Shown here piece by piece: positions 1 through 8,057 of a DNA stretch of 64,000 nucleotides. Position numbers and translations under genes: made by a program. Position 1 is the first letter of the stretch, and every line of letters begins with the position of its first letter. The notes beneath the pieces were generated by a model. The model was not told the origin of the DNA. It saw nothing but the letters and a program-made list of their open reading frames with translations, and searched no databases. Location: assembly GCA_903919125.1 (NCBI GenBank), contig CAIXGS010000013.1:46669-110668 (forward strand), written 5' to 3'. The stretch comes from an uncultured Spartobacteria bacterium (GTDB lineage: Bacteria; Verrucomicrobiota; Verrucomicrobiia; Chthoniobacterales; Chthoniobacteraceae).

Positions 1-666
1 GGTAGCCATCGCGCTGCATTCAATATGCCAACCAGGGCGGCCGCGGCCCCAAGGGCTTTCCCAAAACACATCGCCGTCGTCAGGGACCCAGGCCTTCCAT
101 AGCGCGAAGTCGCCCACGGATTCCTTTTCGTATTCGTCGCTTTGAATGCGGCCTGAGGGACGCAATTCATCGAGGTTCAAATGAGCGAGCTGCCCGTATT
201 TTGTAAAGCGTGCGATCCGGAAATAAACTGAGCCGTCTTCTGCTTGATAAGCAACGTCTTGAGACTGGAGCTCTGTGATCATTTCGATCATCCGTTCGAT
301 GTATTTTGGCTCGGTGGCTGCCGGGTAATGAGCGGCGCGCTTGATCCGAAGAGTATCGAGGTCTGAGAAAAAGGCGTCCTTGAACTGTTGGGTAAAGTCA
401 GCCAAAGGAACTTGGCAGCGCTTGCAACCGGCGATGGTCTTATCATCGACGTCCGTGAGGTTCATGACGCGTTGGACATCGTAGCCACGGATCTCCAAGT
501 GGCGCTGGAGGAGATCTTCAAAAATGTACGCGCGGAAGTTTCCTATGTGGGCAAAATTGTAAACGGTTGGGCCACAGGTATACATCTTGACGCTCCGGCC
601 TTCGGCGTCCAAGGGTTCGAATAGCTCGATAGAGCGTGAGGCAGTGTTGAAAAGGCGTACGGACAT
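1..666 (-). CDS. cysS: Cysteine--tRNA ligase, N-terminal part (runs off left edge)
   Basis: Charges tRNA-Cys with cysteine in the cytoplasm. The 222 visible codons start at the ATG at 666 and stay open to base 1. The N-terminus has Cys31 followed by the class I HIGH-type signature H-I-G-N at residues 40-43, and a D-V-D-D-K motif lies about 30 residues on. The last visible residues, W-H-I-E-C-S-A-M-A, contain the second expected zinc-ligand cysteine (Cys217). The KMSKS loop and the anticodon domain lie outside the window. The start lies 18 bases downstream of the ispF stop, so it is probably the last gene of a suhB-ispF-cysS transcript. Identification is firm; completeness cannot be judged. 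Confidence 0.95.
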   Translation of the reverse strand, partial: MSVRLFNTASRSIELFEPLDAEGRSVKMYTCGPTVYNFAHIGNFRAYIFEDLLQRHLEIRGYDVQRVMNLTDVDDKTIAGCKRCQVPLADFTQQFKDAFFSDLDTLRIKRAAHYPAATEPKYIERMIEMITELQSQDVAYQAEDGSVYFRIARFTKYGQLAHLNLDELRPSGRIQSDEYEKESVGDFALWKAWVPDDGDVFWESPWGRGRPGWHIECSAMAT

Positions 667-684
667 AGGGAAGCGTCAAATGGA

Positions 685-1206
685 TTACATTTCGGAAGGC
701 ACCTCGTCGGGGACGAGCACTGAGGCAACGGCCAAAGCCGCGATGCCTTCCTCCCGTCCTACGAATCCCATCCTCTCATTGGTTGTCGCCTTGATACCAA
801 TTCGTGCGAGAGGTAGCCCCAGTACTTCGGCGAGATGCTGCCGCATTGCCGGCACGTGAGGACCGACTTTCGGCGCCTCGGCGATGAGCGAGGAGTCGAT
901 GTGAAGCAGTCGGCCTCCGCGGTTGCGCACGATTTCTGATACCCGTCGTAGAAGCTCAAGTGAGCTAATTCCACGATAAGCTGGGTCCGTGTTGGGGAAG
1001 TGGTGTCCTATATCTAGCTCGCCCACAGCACCTAAGATGGCATCCGCAATCGCATGACAGAGCACGTCCGCATCCGAATGCCCGTCCAAGCCGCGTGGGG
1101 AGGGGATTTCAACGCCGCCTAAAATAAGCGGGCGCCCCTCAATGAAACGGTGTACGTCGTAACCAATTCCCGAGACGGGAATCATGCCAGCAGAGGGATT
1201 GCTCAT
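685..1206 (-). CDS. ispF: 2-C-methyl-D-erythritol 2,4-cyclodiphosphate synthase
   Basis: MEP-pathway isoprenoid enzyme that cyclises CDP-methylerythritol 2-phosphate. The N-terminus reads G-I-G-Y-D-V-H-R-F with metal ligands Asp17 and His19; G-H-S-D-A-D follows at about residues 42-47 and the third ligand, His51, is present. I chose the ATG at 1206, whose ATGA overlaps the suhB stop by 4 bases. This gives 173 residues, slightly longer than the usual 155-160, and an internal ATG at residue 8 is an alternative. A longer frame upstream exists but lies wholly inside suhB and has no family similarity. The pathway partner ispD is about 5 kb away on the other strand, not adjacent or fused. Confidence 0.95.
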   Translation of the reverse strand: MSNPSAGMIPVSGIGYDVHRFIEGRPLILGGVEIPSPRGLDGHSDADVLCHAIADAILGAVGELDIGHHFPNTDPAYRGISSLELLRRVSEIVRNRGGRLLHIDSSLIAEAPKVGPHVPAMRQHLAEVLGLPLARIGIKATTNERMGFVGREEGIAALAVASVLVPDEVPSEM

Positions 1207-1982
1207 TCTACGGAAATATCCATGGTGCCGTTCCATGCGCGGACGCTGATTTTGTCGGGGTTCTCGGCGCGTGGCGTACATTCGAAACGGCCCCCAGCTG
1301 CCTCCACAAGAAGTTGTCCGGCAGCAACGTCCCACAGGCTTACGGATTGTTCGATGTACGCGTCCAGACGTCCGCAGGCGACGTACGCGAGATCCAAAGC
1401 GGCGCTGCCCATCAGTCGGCATTTACGGGCACGGCGCACGTACTTTTCAAGAAGAGCGGTGGCTTGAATGGCGACGTCGGGGGACTTCGACATGCCTACG
1501 GAAACAACGCCATCGGAGAGCGTGTTGCGCTGGCTGACTCGGATGGGATTGCCGTTGAGTTTGGGCGTTTGACCTAGCTCAACTTCCCAGAGCTCGTCAC
1601 GCATCGGATCGTAAATGACGCCTACTTGTATAATTCCTTTGTGTCTTAGCGCTATTGAGATACAAAAGTGGGGGATAGAGTAAAAGAAGTTCACAGTGCC
1701 GTCGATGGGATCGACAATCCATTGCCATTCGCTGTCCTGATTGCCGGCGAGTCCTTCTTCGCCGTAGATCGCGTGTGTCGGAAAATCAGCGAGGAGCGCG
1801 TCGGTAATGAGTTGTTGGGACTGGACGTCGAGATCCAGTTTGATGTCGTGGGCGAGCATCTCCGCGACGTCCAAGGGGCGTCCGAACTGTGAGCGGATCA
1901 GTTTACCTGCAGAGCGTGCAGCGGCGATGGCCGAGGCAAGCGGGGAGTTGGGGATTGGAGAATGGGTGATGGAAGTGGTCAT
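1203..1982 (-). CDS. suhB: Inositol monophosphatase family protein
   Basis: Mg2+-dependent sugar-phosphate or inositol phosphatase of the IMPase/SuhB family (259 residues, normal length). All family signatures are visible: E-E-G at 75-77, W-I-V-D-P-I-D-G-T from residue 88 with metal ligand Asp91, and W-D-V-A-A-G near 217-222 with Asp218. The substrate cannot be read from sequence: myo-inositol phosphate, nucleotide 3'-phosphates and histidinol phosphate are all known for the superfamily. The 4-base overlap with ispF suggests translational coupling. In other bacteria SuhB also acts in rRNA antitermination; nothing here tests that. Confidence 0.88.
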   Translation of the reverse strand: MTTSITHSPIPNSPLASAIAAARSAGKLIRSQFGRPLDVAEMLAHDIKLDLDVQSQQLITDALLADFPTHAIYGEEGLAGNQDSEWQWIVDPIDGTVNFFYSIPHFCISIALRHKGIIQVGVIYDPMRDELWEVELGQTPKLNGNPIRVSQRNTLSDGVVSVGMSKSPDVAIQATALLEKYVRRARKCRLMGSAALDLAYVACGRLDAYIEQSVSLWDVAAGQLLVEAAGGRFECTPRAENPDKISVRAWNGTMDISVE

Positions 1983-2045
1983 GGAAGCGAACGCTGAAGT
2001 AAAATGGCTGAGAAGGCGGGATTGAAACGGCCGGTTAAAGAAGGG

Positions 2046-2588
2046 TTAAAAACTAAGTAGAGAAAGCGCGGCATCTACAATTTCTACAGGCTCAGCCATG
2101 CGCCCAATCCCTTCATAACCACAAGCCAAGAGGCCTTCGGCAGGGCCGATGAATTGGGCGCCTCGAGTTTTGAGTGTTGCTATATTACTTTGGGTTGCAG
2201 GGTGTTGCCACATGTTGCCGTTCATTGCTGGGGCTAGGAGCATGGGCGCACGCGTTGCGAGGGCGATCTCCGCGAGCGGATGGCCGGCAAGCCCGTGTGC
2301 AAGCTCTGCGAGGACGTTCGCGGAGGCCGGGGCGATCAGGAGTAGCGAAGCTTTATCTGCGAGTGCGATGTGGACCGGTCGCCAATCTGGTCGATCAGCG
2401 GCGGCACTTGTCAGGACTTCATGGCGTGAAAGTGTTTGAAGTGTGAGGGGCGTGATGAAGCGCTCGGCGGCGCTTGTCATCACGACGTGCACTTCAATGC
2501 CTTCCTTGGTCAGGCGACTGGCGATGTCGGCGGCCTTGTAAGCCGCAATGGAGCCGGTCACTCCCAACACGACGACACGCTCACTCAC
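2046..2588 (-). CDS. coaC: Phosphopantothenoylcysteine decarboxylase (flavoprotein, stand-alone CoaC)
   Basis: HFCD-family flavoprotein expected to decarboxylate 4'-phospho-N-pantothenoylcysteine in coenzyme A synthesis. The 180-residue protein has the N-terminal G-V-T-G-S-I-A-A-Y-K flavin motif, catalytic-type His73, and the substrate-recognition motif P-A-M-N-G-N-M-W at 120-127. It stops where the bifunctional CoaBC protein would continue into the CoaB synthetase domain, so CoaB must be encoded elsewhere. The start is a GTG at 2588 overlapping the gmk stop by four bases (GTGA). The other possible role is a related HFCD decarboxylase, but the P-x-M-N-x-x-M-W motif favours CoaC. Confidence 0.85.
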   Translation of the reverse strand: MSERVVVLGVTGSIAAYKAADIASRLTKEGIEVHVVMTSAAERFITPLTLQTLSRHEVLTSAAADRPDWRPVHIALADKASLLLIAPASANVLAELAHGLAGHPLAEIALATRAPMLLAPAMNGNMWQHPATQSNIATLKTRGAQFIGPAEGLLACGYEGIGRMAEPVEIVDAALSLLSF

Positions 2589-3226
2589 GCTACACCTCCA
2601 CTCTTCACGAATCGCGCAGACTTGAGCCGTTCGGCCTCCATGATTCCGCGGAAGCGCGCTTGGTCGTCTTCTGCAGAGCCGCTTATCAGCAAGTAGTCGT
2701 AATCCTGCCAGCAGGCCATTTCCAGAGTCGCATTAGTAAGGCGCAGTTGCAGTTGAGCCTCGGTCTCTGTTCCACGTTTAGTCAGGCGCCGAGTCAGCTC
2801 CTCCATGCTGGGCGGCGCGAGAAACACGGATGTGAGCGCCATTGTGATTGCGGGATCTTGGGAAGCGCGGATGGCACGTGCACCTTGGACGTCGACGTCC
2901 ACGAGGATGTCGGTGCCTTGGGCCAAGTGCAGTTTGACCGCGTCTTTGGGGGTTCCGTAATAGTGGCCATGGACTTGTGCCCATTCCAGAAAGTTCCCGA
3001 GCTCGATCTGTTCCTCGAATTGGACGCGGGAAAGGAAATGGTAATCTTTTCCATCTATTTCACCTGGACGAGGTTGTCTAGTGGTGCAGGATACCGAATA
3101 GACAAAGTCTCCAAAGTGTCGTAAACCGTTTAATAAAGTGCTTTTACCAGCTCCAGAGGGGGCGGAAATGAGAAATAAGATCCCAGTTCTGCGGGTGTCA
3201 AAAAGAGAAAGAAGTGGGGTGTTCAC
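2585..3226 (-). CDS. gmk: Guanylate kinase
   Basis: Phosphorylates GMP to GDP in the cytoplasm. The P-loop S-A-P-S-G-A-G-K-S-T lies at residues 21-30, followed by the GMP-binding region with S-x-x-T-R-x-P-R-P-G-E and D-V-D-V-Q-G. I place the start at the GTG at 3226, five bases after the yicC stop. This gives 213 residues, close to the family norm of about 205. An upstream ATG at 3310 would add 28 residues but overlaps yicC by 80 bases and adds no recognisable sequence. It sits between yicC and coaC; the yicC-gmk pairing is common in bacteria, where it is often followed by rpoZ, which is absent here. Confidence 0.93.
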   Translation of the reverse strand: MNTPLLSLFDTRRTGILFLISAPSGAGKSTLLNGLRHFGDFVYSVSCTTRQPRPGEIDGKDYHFLSRVQFEEQIELGNFLEWAQVHGHYYGTPKDAVKLHLAQGTDILVDVDVQGARAIRASQDPAITMALTSVFLAPPSMEELTRRLTKRGTETEAQLQLRLTNATLEMACWQDYDYLLISGSAEDDQARFRGIMEAERLKSARFVKSGGVA

Positions 3227-3230
3227 AGCG

Positions 3231-4103
3231 CTATTCGATGTTTTGAACCTGCTCTCGGATTTTCTCGAGCTCGGCTTTTGCTGCGACGACCCAATGCGAC
3301 GTCGGTGCATCGTTGGATTTAACGCTCAGAGTATTGAGCTCGCGACCGATTTCCTGAGTTAAAAACTCCAGGGTCCGTCCCACTGGAAGTTTTTGCATTT
3401 GAAGGGATTCCAACTGTGCAAAGTGACTTTCGAGTCGGGTGAGTTCCTCGCTGATGTCGCTACGGTCTGCAAAAAGAGCGAGTTCGCGTAGCAGGCGGTC
3501 GTCGTCCACAGGGAGCTCAATCTGCGCATTGCGAAGACGTTCCAGAAGTTGCTTGCGGTGTTGCCCAGCTAATTCGGGTGCACGCGCTGCGATGGAGGCG
3601 GCACAATCTCGCAGGGTGGCGAGTCGCGTGGATAGATCTGCGGCAAGGGCGGTTCCCTCGAATGCTCGCATTTTAAGGAGTGCGGTTAAGGCGGATTGAA
3701 GCGCCTTTTCCAGTGAGGGCCACGCGGCCTCCGCATCGATATCTTGTCCTGGGAGAAGCAGCACACCTGGGGCGCGCAAGACGGAGTCCAGAGTTAAGCC
3801 ACCCTCAATGCCAAGACGTTGCTGCAGCGCGCGCATAGAATCTGCGTAGATCGTGGCGAGTTCCCAATCTACAATCTGCGGCGAGGAATCCACGGTTGGG
3901 TGAATCGTGACTGTCACATTGATTCTACCTCTTGCGAGGCTCGCGGTGAGTGTCTCCCTAATGCGCCCCTCCAAAACAAAAAGAGTTCTGGGAAGGTTTA
4001 ACGCAAGATCGATGTGCTTCCGGTTTACGGAATGGAGTTCGACTGCGAATCGAAAACCCTCTGCGGTTGCCTCTCCGCGTCCGAAACCGGTCATGCTATT
4101 CAT
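3231..4103 (-). CDS. yicC: YicC family endoribonuclease-like protein
   Basis: Member of the YicC/YloC family, which includes an endoribonuclease acting on small RNAs in E. coli. The N-terminal M-T-G-F-G-R-G signature is at residues 4-10, and the C-terminus carries the conserved [16 protein letters not shown] block followed by a predicted helical tail. At 290 residues it has the usual length. Its first eight bases overlap the end of trpB, and gmk follows within a few bases, so trpB-yicC-gmk-coaC are probably cotranscribed. RNase function here is inferred from the family only. Confidence 0.9.
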   Translation of the reverse strand: MNSMTGFGRGEATAEGFRFAVELHSVNRKHIDLALNLPRTLFVLEGRIRETLTASLARGRINVTVTIHPTVDSSPQIVDWELATIYADSMRALQQRLGIEGGLTLDSVLRAPGVLLLPGQDIDAEAAWPSLEKALQSALTALLKMRAFEGTALAADLSTRLATLRDCAASIAARAPELAGQHRKQLLERLRNAQIELPVDDDRLLRELALFADRSDISEELTRLESHFAQLESLQMQKLPVGRTLEFLTQEIGRELNTLSVKSNDAPTSHWVVAAKAELEKIREQVQNIE

Positions 4104-5319
4104 GGTGGTTATCCGGTTGAGGTTCCCTAAGTAGTAGGGCTGCGGCCTGCGCTACGTCCTTGTCCCCGCGACCAGAAAGATTGGCGACGAGAATTTGAGA
4201 CGGGTCCATGGTGGGGGCGACCTTTAGCACGTGCGCCACAGCGTGTGCTGTTTCTAGTGCTGGAATAATACCCTCTACTTGAGAAAGTTGCTGGAATGCG
4301 GAAAGAGCTTCGTCATCGGTTGCGTAAGAGTAGTCAATGCGTCCCTGATCGCGAAGGTAGGCGTGCTCTGGTCCGATGGCAGCGTAATCGAGGCCTGCGG
4401 AAACGGAGTGAGTGAGTTGGATCTGGCCATCGTCGTCGGTGAGCAGATAAGTGCGGGTGCCTTGAAGAACACCGAGTTTCCCTCCCTCAAACCGCGCGGC
4501 GTGCTCACCCAGTTTGATGCCGCGACCGCCTGCTTCTACGCCGGCCATCTTAACCGATTCATCATTTAAAAACGGCCAGAATAGACCGATTGCGTTGCTT
4601 CCGCCGCCTACGCAGGCGACGAGTAAATCCGGCAGGCGCCCTTCGCGCTCTAACACTTGTGCGCGGGTTTCTTCTCCAATGACGCGGTGAAAATCCCTTA
4701 CAATCATCGGGTAAGGATGGGATCCCAACGCGGAGCCTAGGATGTAGTGGGTGGTGCGTACGTTGGTTACCCAATCGCGCATGGCCTCGTTGATTGCTTC
4801 CTTCAGTGTGGCTTGACCGGCGGTGACTCCGACGACCTTTGCCCCCAAAAAACGCATCCGCGCCACATTCAGAGCCTGCCGTTCCATGTCCACAGCGCCC
4901 ATGTAAATCACGCACTCTAAACCGGCGCGCGCACAGACGGTTGCCGTCGCAACGCCGTGTTGCCCGGCTCCAGTTTCCGCGATGATCCGCTTCTTGCCCA
5001 TGCGCTGAGCCAGTAAGATTTGCCCCAGAGCGTTGTTTATTTTGTGCGCGCCGGTGTGAAGCAAGTCTTCGCGCTTGAAATAAATTTTGGCTCCGCCGAG
5101 TTCCCGAGTGAGGCGGGCGGCAAAATAAAGTGGGGTAGGACGGCCGGCGAAATCCTTAAGGGAATGCGCGAGCTCAGCTTGGAAAGTGCTGTCCTCGCGT
5201 GCTTTGGCATACTCAAGCGAGAGCGTGTTAAGCGCGTCCATGAGCGTTTCAGGAACGAACATGCCACCGTACTGGCCGAAGTGGCCGTGCGCGTCGGGGA
5301 GGTTTTGCAGGTCAATCAT
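4096..5319 (-). CDS. trpB: Tryptophan synthase beta chain
   Basis: PLP enzyme joining indole and serine to give tryptophan. The N-terminus [15 protein letters not shown] is typical of TrpB1. The PLP lysine is Lys93 in the H-T-G-A-H-K-I-N-N motif, and the glycine-rich G-G-G-S-N-A-I-G phosphate loop is present. The length (407) is normal. Notably trpA does not follow; trpB is the first gene of a run continuing into yicC and gmk. trpE and trpG lie about 42 kb away with hisI, so tryptophan genes are dispersed. The alpha subunit must be elsewhere in the genome. Confidence 0.96.
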   Translation of the reverse strand: MIDLQNLPDAHGHFGQYGGMFVPETLMDALNTLSLEYAKAREDSTFQAELAHSLKDFAGRPTPLYFAARLTRELGGAKIYFKREDLLHTGAHKINNALGQILLAQRMGKKRIIAETGAGQHGVATATVCARAGLECVIYMGAVDMERQALNVARMRFLGAKVVGVTAGQATLKEAINEAMRDWVTNVRTTHYILGSALGSHPYPMIVRDFHRVIGEETRAQVLEREGRLPDLLVACVGGGSNAIGLFWPFLNDESVKMAGVEAGGRGIKLGEHAARFEGGKLGVLQGTRTYLLTDDDGQIQLTHSVSAGLDYAAIGPEHAYLRDQGRIDYSYATDDEALSAFQQLSQVEGIIPALETAHAVAHVLKVAPTMDPSQILVANLSGRGDKDVAQAAALLLREPQPDNHHE

Positions 5320-5370
5320 GGGTTATAGATTAAGTTTGGAAGGACGCACTGCCAATGCAATCCAGATATG

Positions 5371-5386
5371 TGCGGATGCATTCGCA
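5371..5386. promoter_or_regulatory. Near-palindrome in the trpB/yqeY divergent gap
   Basis: The 109-base gap between the divergent trpB and yqeY starts contains TGCGGATGCATTCGCA, a 16-base inverted repeat with one mismatched base pair position in each arm around a central ATGCAT. It could be an operator for either gene. I do not recognise the protein that would bind it, and chance is possible. Confidence 0.25.
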
Positions 5387-5428
5387 AATGCTTTCCCTTT
5401 GCTCGAGGTGTTTATAAGTTTGGGGTCT

Positions 5429-5881
5429 ATGGATTTTCAGGAGCGAATCGACGGAGACATTAAAGAAGCTATGAAGGCCAAGCAGGCAACTCGACTGGGA
5501 GTGCTGCGGATGCTCAAGAGCGCGTTGAAGAACCTTGCCATCGAGCAGGGGGGCGCGGCGGCGCGGTTGGACGAGGCCTCCTCGCTGGCTGTTTTGCGAA
5601 AGGAATTAAAAAAGAGGCAGGATTCCATAGAGGGTTTTACCAAGGGTGGGCGGGAAGATTTGGCGGAAAAGGAGCGTGAAGAAGCGTTAGTTTTGGAGGA
5701 ATACCTTCCCAAGCAACTAAGCGCAGCGGAGGTGGATGCGCTGGTGGACGCGGCTATTACGGCGGTGGGCGCGACTTCGAAGGCGCAGATGGGGCAGGTG
5801 ATGAAACTCGCAACTGAGCAGGCTGCGGGGCGTGTGGATGGGCGTACGCTGAGCACGGCGATCGGTGCCCGTCTGGCCTGA
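5429..5881 (+). CDS. yqeY: GatB/YqeY domain protein
   Basis: A 150-residue YqeY-type protein, related to the C-terminal tRNA-binding helical domain of GatB. It has the family start M-x-F-x-x-R-I, a long central charged helix, and L-P-K-Q-L-S followed by the closing G-x-x-x-A-Q-M-G-x-V-M-K block and G-R-V-D-G-R at the end. The ATG at 5429 gives the family length; a longer upstream frame adds 81 residues with no similarity. The exact role is not established; a tRNA-linked function is inferred from the GatB relation. It is divergent from trpB and upstream of ispD. Confidence 0.88.
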   Translation: MDFQERIDGDIKEAMKAKQATRLGVLRMLKSALKNLAIEQGGAAARLDEASSLAVLRKELKKRQDSIEGFTKGGREDLAEKEREEALVLEEYLPKQLSAAEVDALVDAAITAVGATSKAQMGQVMKLATEQAAGRVDGRTLSTAIGARLA

Positions 5882-5951
5882 GGTTATCGATTGTGAGCAG
5901 AGTGGCTTCATGGCGGCCTGCTTATGAGTGCCGACTTTCGACCGCCAAGAT

Positions 5952-6653
5952 ATGAACGTAATCATCGTAGCCGCTGGTGCCTCTCGCAGGATGGGTTTCG
6001 ATAAGTTGCTCGCTCCGTTGGCGGGACGCCCTGTTCTCTGGCACTCGATCCGCTCGCTGGCTCTTTGTCCCGAGGTAGACTCCATCACGCTGGTGACGCG
6101 AGAATCTTTTTTGAGTGAAGGGCGGGAGTTGGCTGAATCCGCGGCGTTGGGAAAGTCGGTGTGCGTTGTTCGCGGTGGGGCGGAGCGGCACCTTTCGGTT
6201 TGGGCGGGAATCGAAGCGTTGGAGCAGAGCGTTTCCTACGTTGGGGTGCACGATGCGGCGCGTCCTCTGATAACTCCAAGTGCTGTGGCGGGGTGTCTTG
6301 CTCTGGCTCGTGAACACGGCGCGGCGATTTGTGCGGCTCCTGTGGTGGACACAGTCAAGCGGGCTGATGCCAGCGCGAAGGTGGTTGAAAGCGTGGATCG
6401 TGAGGGGCTCTGGGCGATGCAGACGCCGCAGATTTTCGAGCTTTCGCTGCTTCGTGAGGCCTATCTGCAAGTGATTGAATCCGGAGTGACGGTGACTGAT
6501 GAAGGCTCAGCAGTGCAACGGCTTGGCAAGTCCGTGGCCCTTTTTCACAACACCGATTGGAATTTCAAAATCACGCTTCCACAGGACTTAGCACTCGCGG
6601 AACTGGTGTGTCGGGCGCGCAATCATCTCGCACAGGAGGAAGGCACATCGTGA
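5952..6653 (+). CDS. ispD: 2-C-methyl-D-erythritol 4-phosphate cytidylyltransferase
   Basis: MEP-pathway enzyme making CDP-methylerythritol from MEP and CTP. With the ATG at 5952 the protein begins M-N-V-I-I-V-A-A-G-A-S-R-R-M-G, the nucleotide-binding loop, with Lys18 following. D-A-A-R-P lies at 101-105 and a T-D-E-G-S-A block near 190. It has 233 residues, normal for IspD. A GTG at 5928 would add eight residues and cannot be excluded. The last four bases (GTGA) are shared with the start of the M16 peptidase, indicating coupled translation. Confidence 0.94.
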   Translation: MNVIIVAAGASRRMGFDKLLAPLAGRPVLWHSIRSLALCPEVDSITLVTRESFLSEGRELAESAALGKSVCVVRGGAERHLSVWAGIEALEQSVSYVGVHDAARPLITPSAVAGCLALAREHGAAICAAPVVDTVKRADASAKVVESVDREGLWAMQTPQIFELSLLREAYLQVIESGVTVTDEGSAVQRLGKSVALFHNTDWNFKITLPQDLALAELVCRARNHLAQEEGTS

Positions 6654-7942
6654 GCGATCCTTCTTTGTACGAAGTGACCCGATTACAAAATGGAACGCGG
6701 GTTGCGACGGCTTGGATGCCGCATTTGCGAGGGGTGAGCATTGGCGTTTGGACCGCAGTGGGAGGGCGTCATGAGGCTGCGGCGCAGTGTGGAGTGGCGC
6801 ACTTTCTGGAGCACTTATTTTTCAAGGGTACCGGGAGTCGCACGGCCATGGAGTTGACCACGGCGATCGAAGGCGTCGGTGGATATCTCAACGCTTACAC
6901 CACGGAGGATCACACGTGTTATTACGCAAAGGCCGACGCCGCTTATTTTGAGCGCAGTGCGGAAGTGCTTTTGGAGATGTACCTTGATGCGCAGTTTCCG
7001 GAGCAGGAAATAGAGCGGGAACGGGAGGTGATCCGAGAGGAAATTTTGTCTTTAAAGGACAATCCGTCTCAGTGGGCAGAGGATTTGTTGTCTGAAACTT
7101 TGTGGCCGAAGCATCCGTTGGGCAGGCCTCTGACAGGCTCTTTGGAGAGTTTGCAGCGGCTTGAGCGTCGAGATGTAGTGGCTTTTCGCGATCGGCATTA
7201 CACGGGCAGGAATACTATCTTCACAGTTGCTGGTCCCATTTCTCATAAAGAGGTGTTGCGTCAGGTGCGTGCTCCTCTGGAGCGATTGGCCCCGGGAACG
7301 GCTTCCAGAGCACAACGCGCTCGAGCCGGGGTTGGTGCTGTGTGCGTCCAAGAGGCGGATACAGGACAGTCGCACCTCGCGTTGGGGTTTCATGCCTGCA
7401 GTCGCAAAGACCCTCGCCGGTTTGCGTTGCGGCTACTGAGTGTGTTGATGGGAGAGAATATGAGCTCGCGGCTTTTCCAGACTTTGCGCGAGCGCTTCGG
7501 GTATTGTTATTCCATGCAAAGCTCGCTGGCGACCTTCGAGGAAACGGGTGCTTTGTGCATTTACGCAGACTTAGAAGCGAGCAAGTTGGAGCGGGCGATG
7601 GCGGTGATCAAAAAGGAGTGTCTTCGCTTTGCGCAATGCACGCCCAGCGCTCAGGAGGTGAAGTTGGCCGCTCAGTACGCCATTGGTCAGACAAGGGTGT
7701 CTTTGGATAGCGCTACGCAACAGGCCTGCTGGATGGCGGAGTCCCTGATGGCGTTTGGGCGCGTGGTGGAACCCGTGGAGGTGGAGGCGGATTATCTGGC
7801 AGTGAACCCATTTGAAATTCAGGAAGTTGCAAAAGAATGGCTTCGCTTCGACAAGGCCGCTTTGGCGCTGGTGGGCGGGGGAATGGAGGCCGTCGCTTTG
7901 GAGCGTTCATTGAAGGGTCCAGGAAACGGATTCTCGCTTTGA
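6650..7942 (+). CDS. M16 family zinc metallopeptidase (mitochondrial processing peptidase-like)
   Basis: Insulinase-type peptidase of 430 residues. The inverted zinc motif H-F-L-E-H is at residues 51-55, and the downstream acidic stretch with the third ligand (around Glu131, in R-E-V-I-R-E-E-I) is present, so this is the catalytically competent half. The start is a GTG at 6650 overlapping the ispD stop and preceded by a strong AGGAGGAAGG at 6634-6643, rare in this window; a longer frame beginning inside ispD is rejected. It resembles the PqqL/YmxG group that processes peptides; the substrate is unknown. No signal peptide is visible, so it is probably cytoplasmic. Confidence 0.9.
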   Translation: MSDPSLYEVTRLQNGTRVATAWMPHLRGVSIGVWTAVGGRHEAAAQCGVAHFLEHLFFKGTGSRTAMELTTAIEGVGGYLNAYTTEDHTCYYAKADAAYFERSAEVLLEMYLDAQFPEQEIEREREVIREEILSLKDNPSQWAEDLLSETLWPKHPLGRPLTGSLESLQRLERRDVVAFRDRHYTGRNTIFTVAGPISHKEVLRQVRAPLERLAPGTASRAQRARAGVGAVCVQEADTGQSHLALGFHACSRKDPRRFALRLLSVLMGENMSSRLFQTLRERFGYCYSMQSSLATFEETGALCIYADLEASKLERAMAVIKKECLRFAQCTPSAQEVKLAAQYAIGQTRVSLDSATQQACWMAESLMAFGRVVEPVEVEADYLAVNPFEIQEVAKEWLRFDKAALALVGGGMEAVALERSLKGPGNGFSL

Positions 7943-8057
7943 GCAGGGGCGTCGTGGGGCGCAAAAAGGCCTTCTTTACAGGCAAAGGGGCAATTTAGAA
8001 GATTTCAACGTTTGCAATTCCCGTGGGATCGGTAAGCTTTCCCCCCTTTTTCTACCT

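Noticed and set aside
2585..3310. Longer gmk from the ATG at 3310
   Set aside because: Overlaps yicC by 80 bases and adds 28 residues without similarity; the GTG at 3226 gives normal length.
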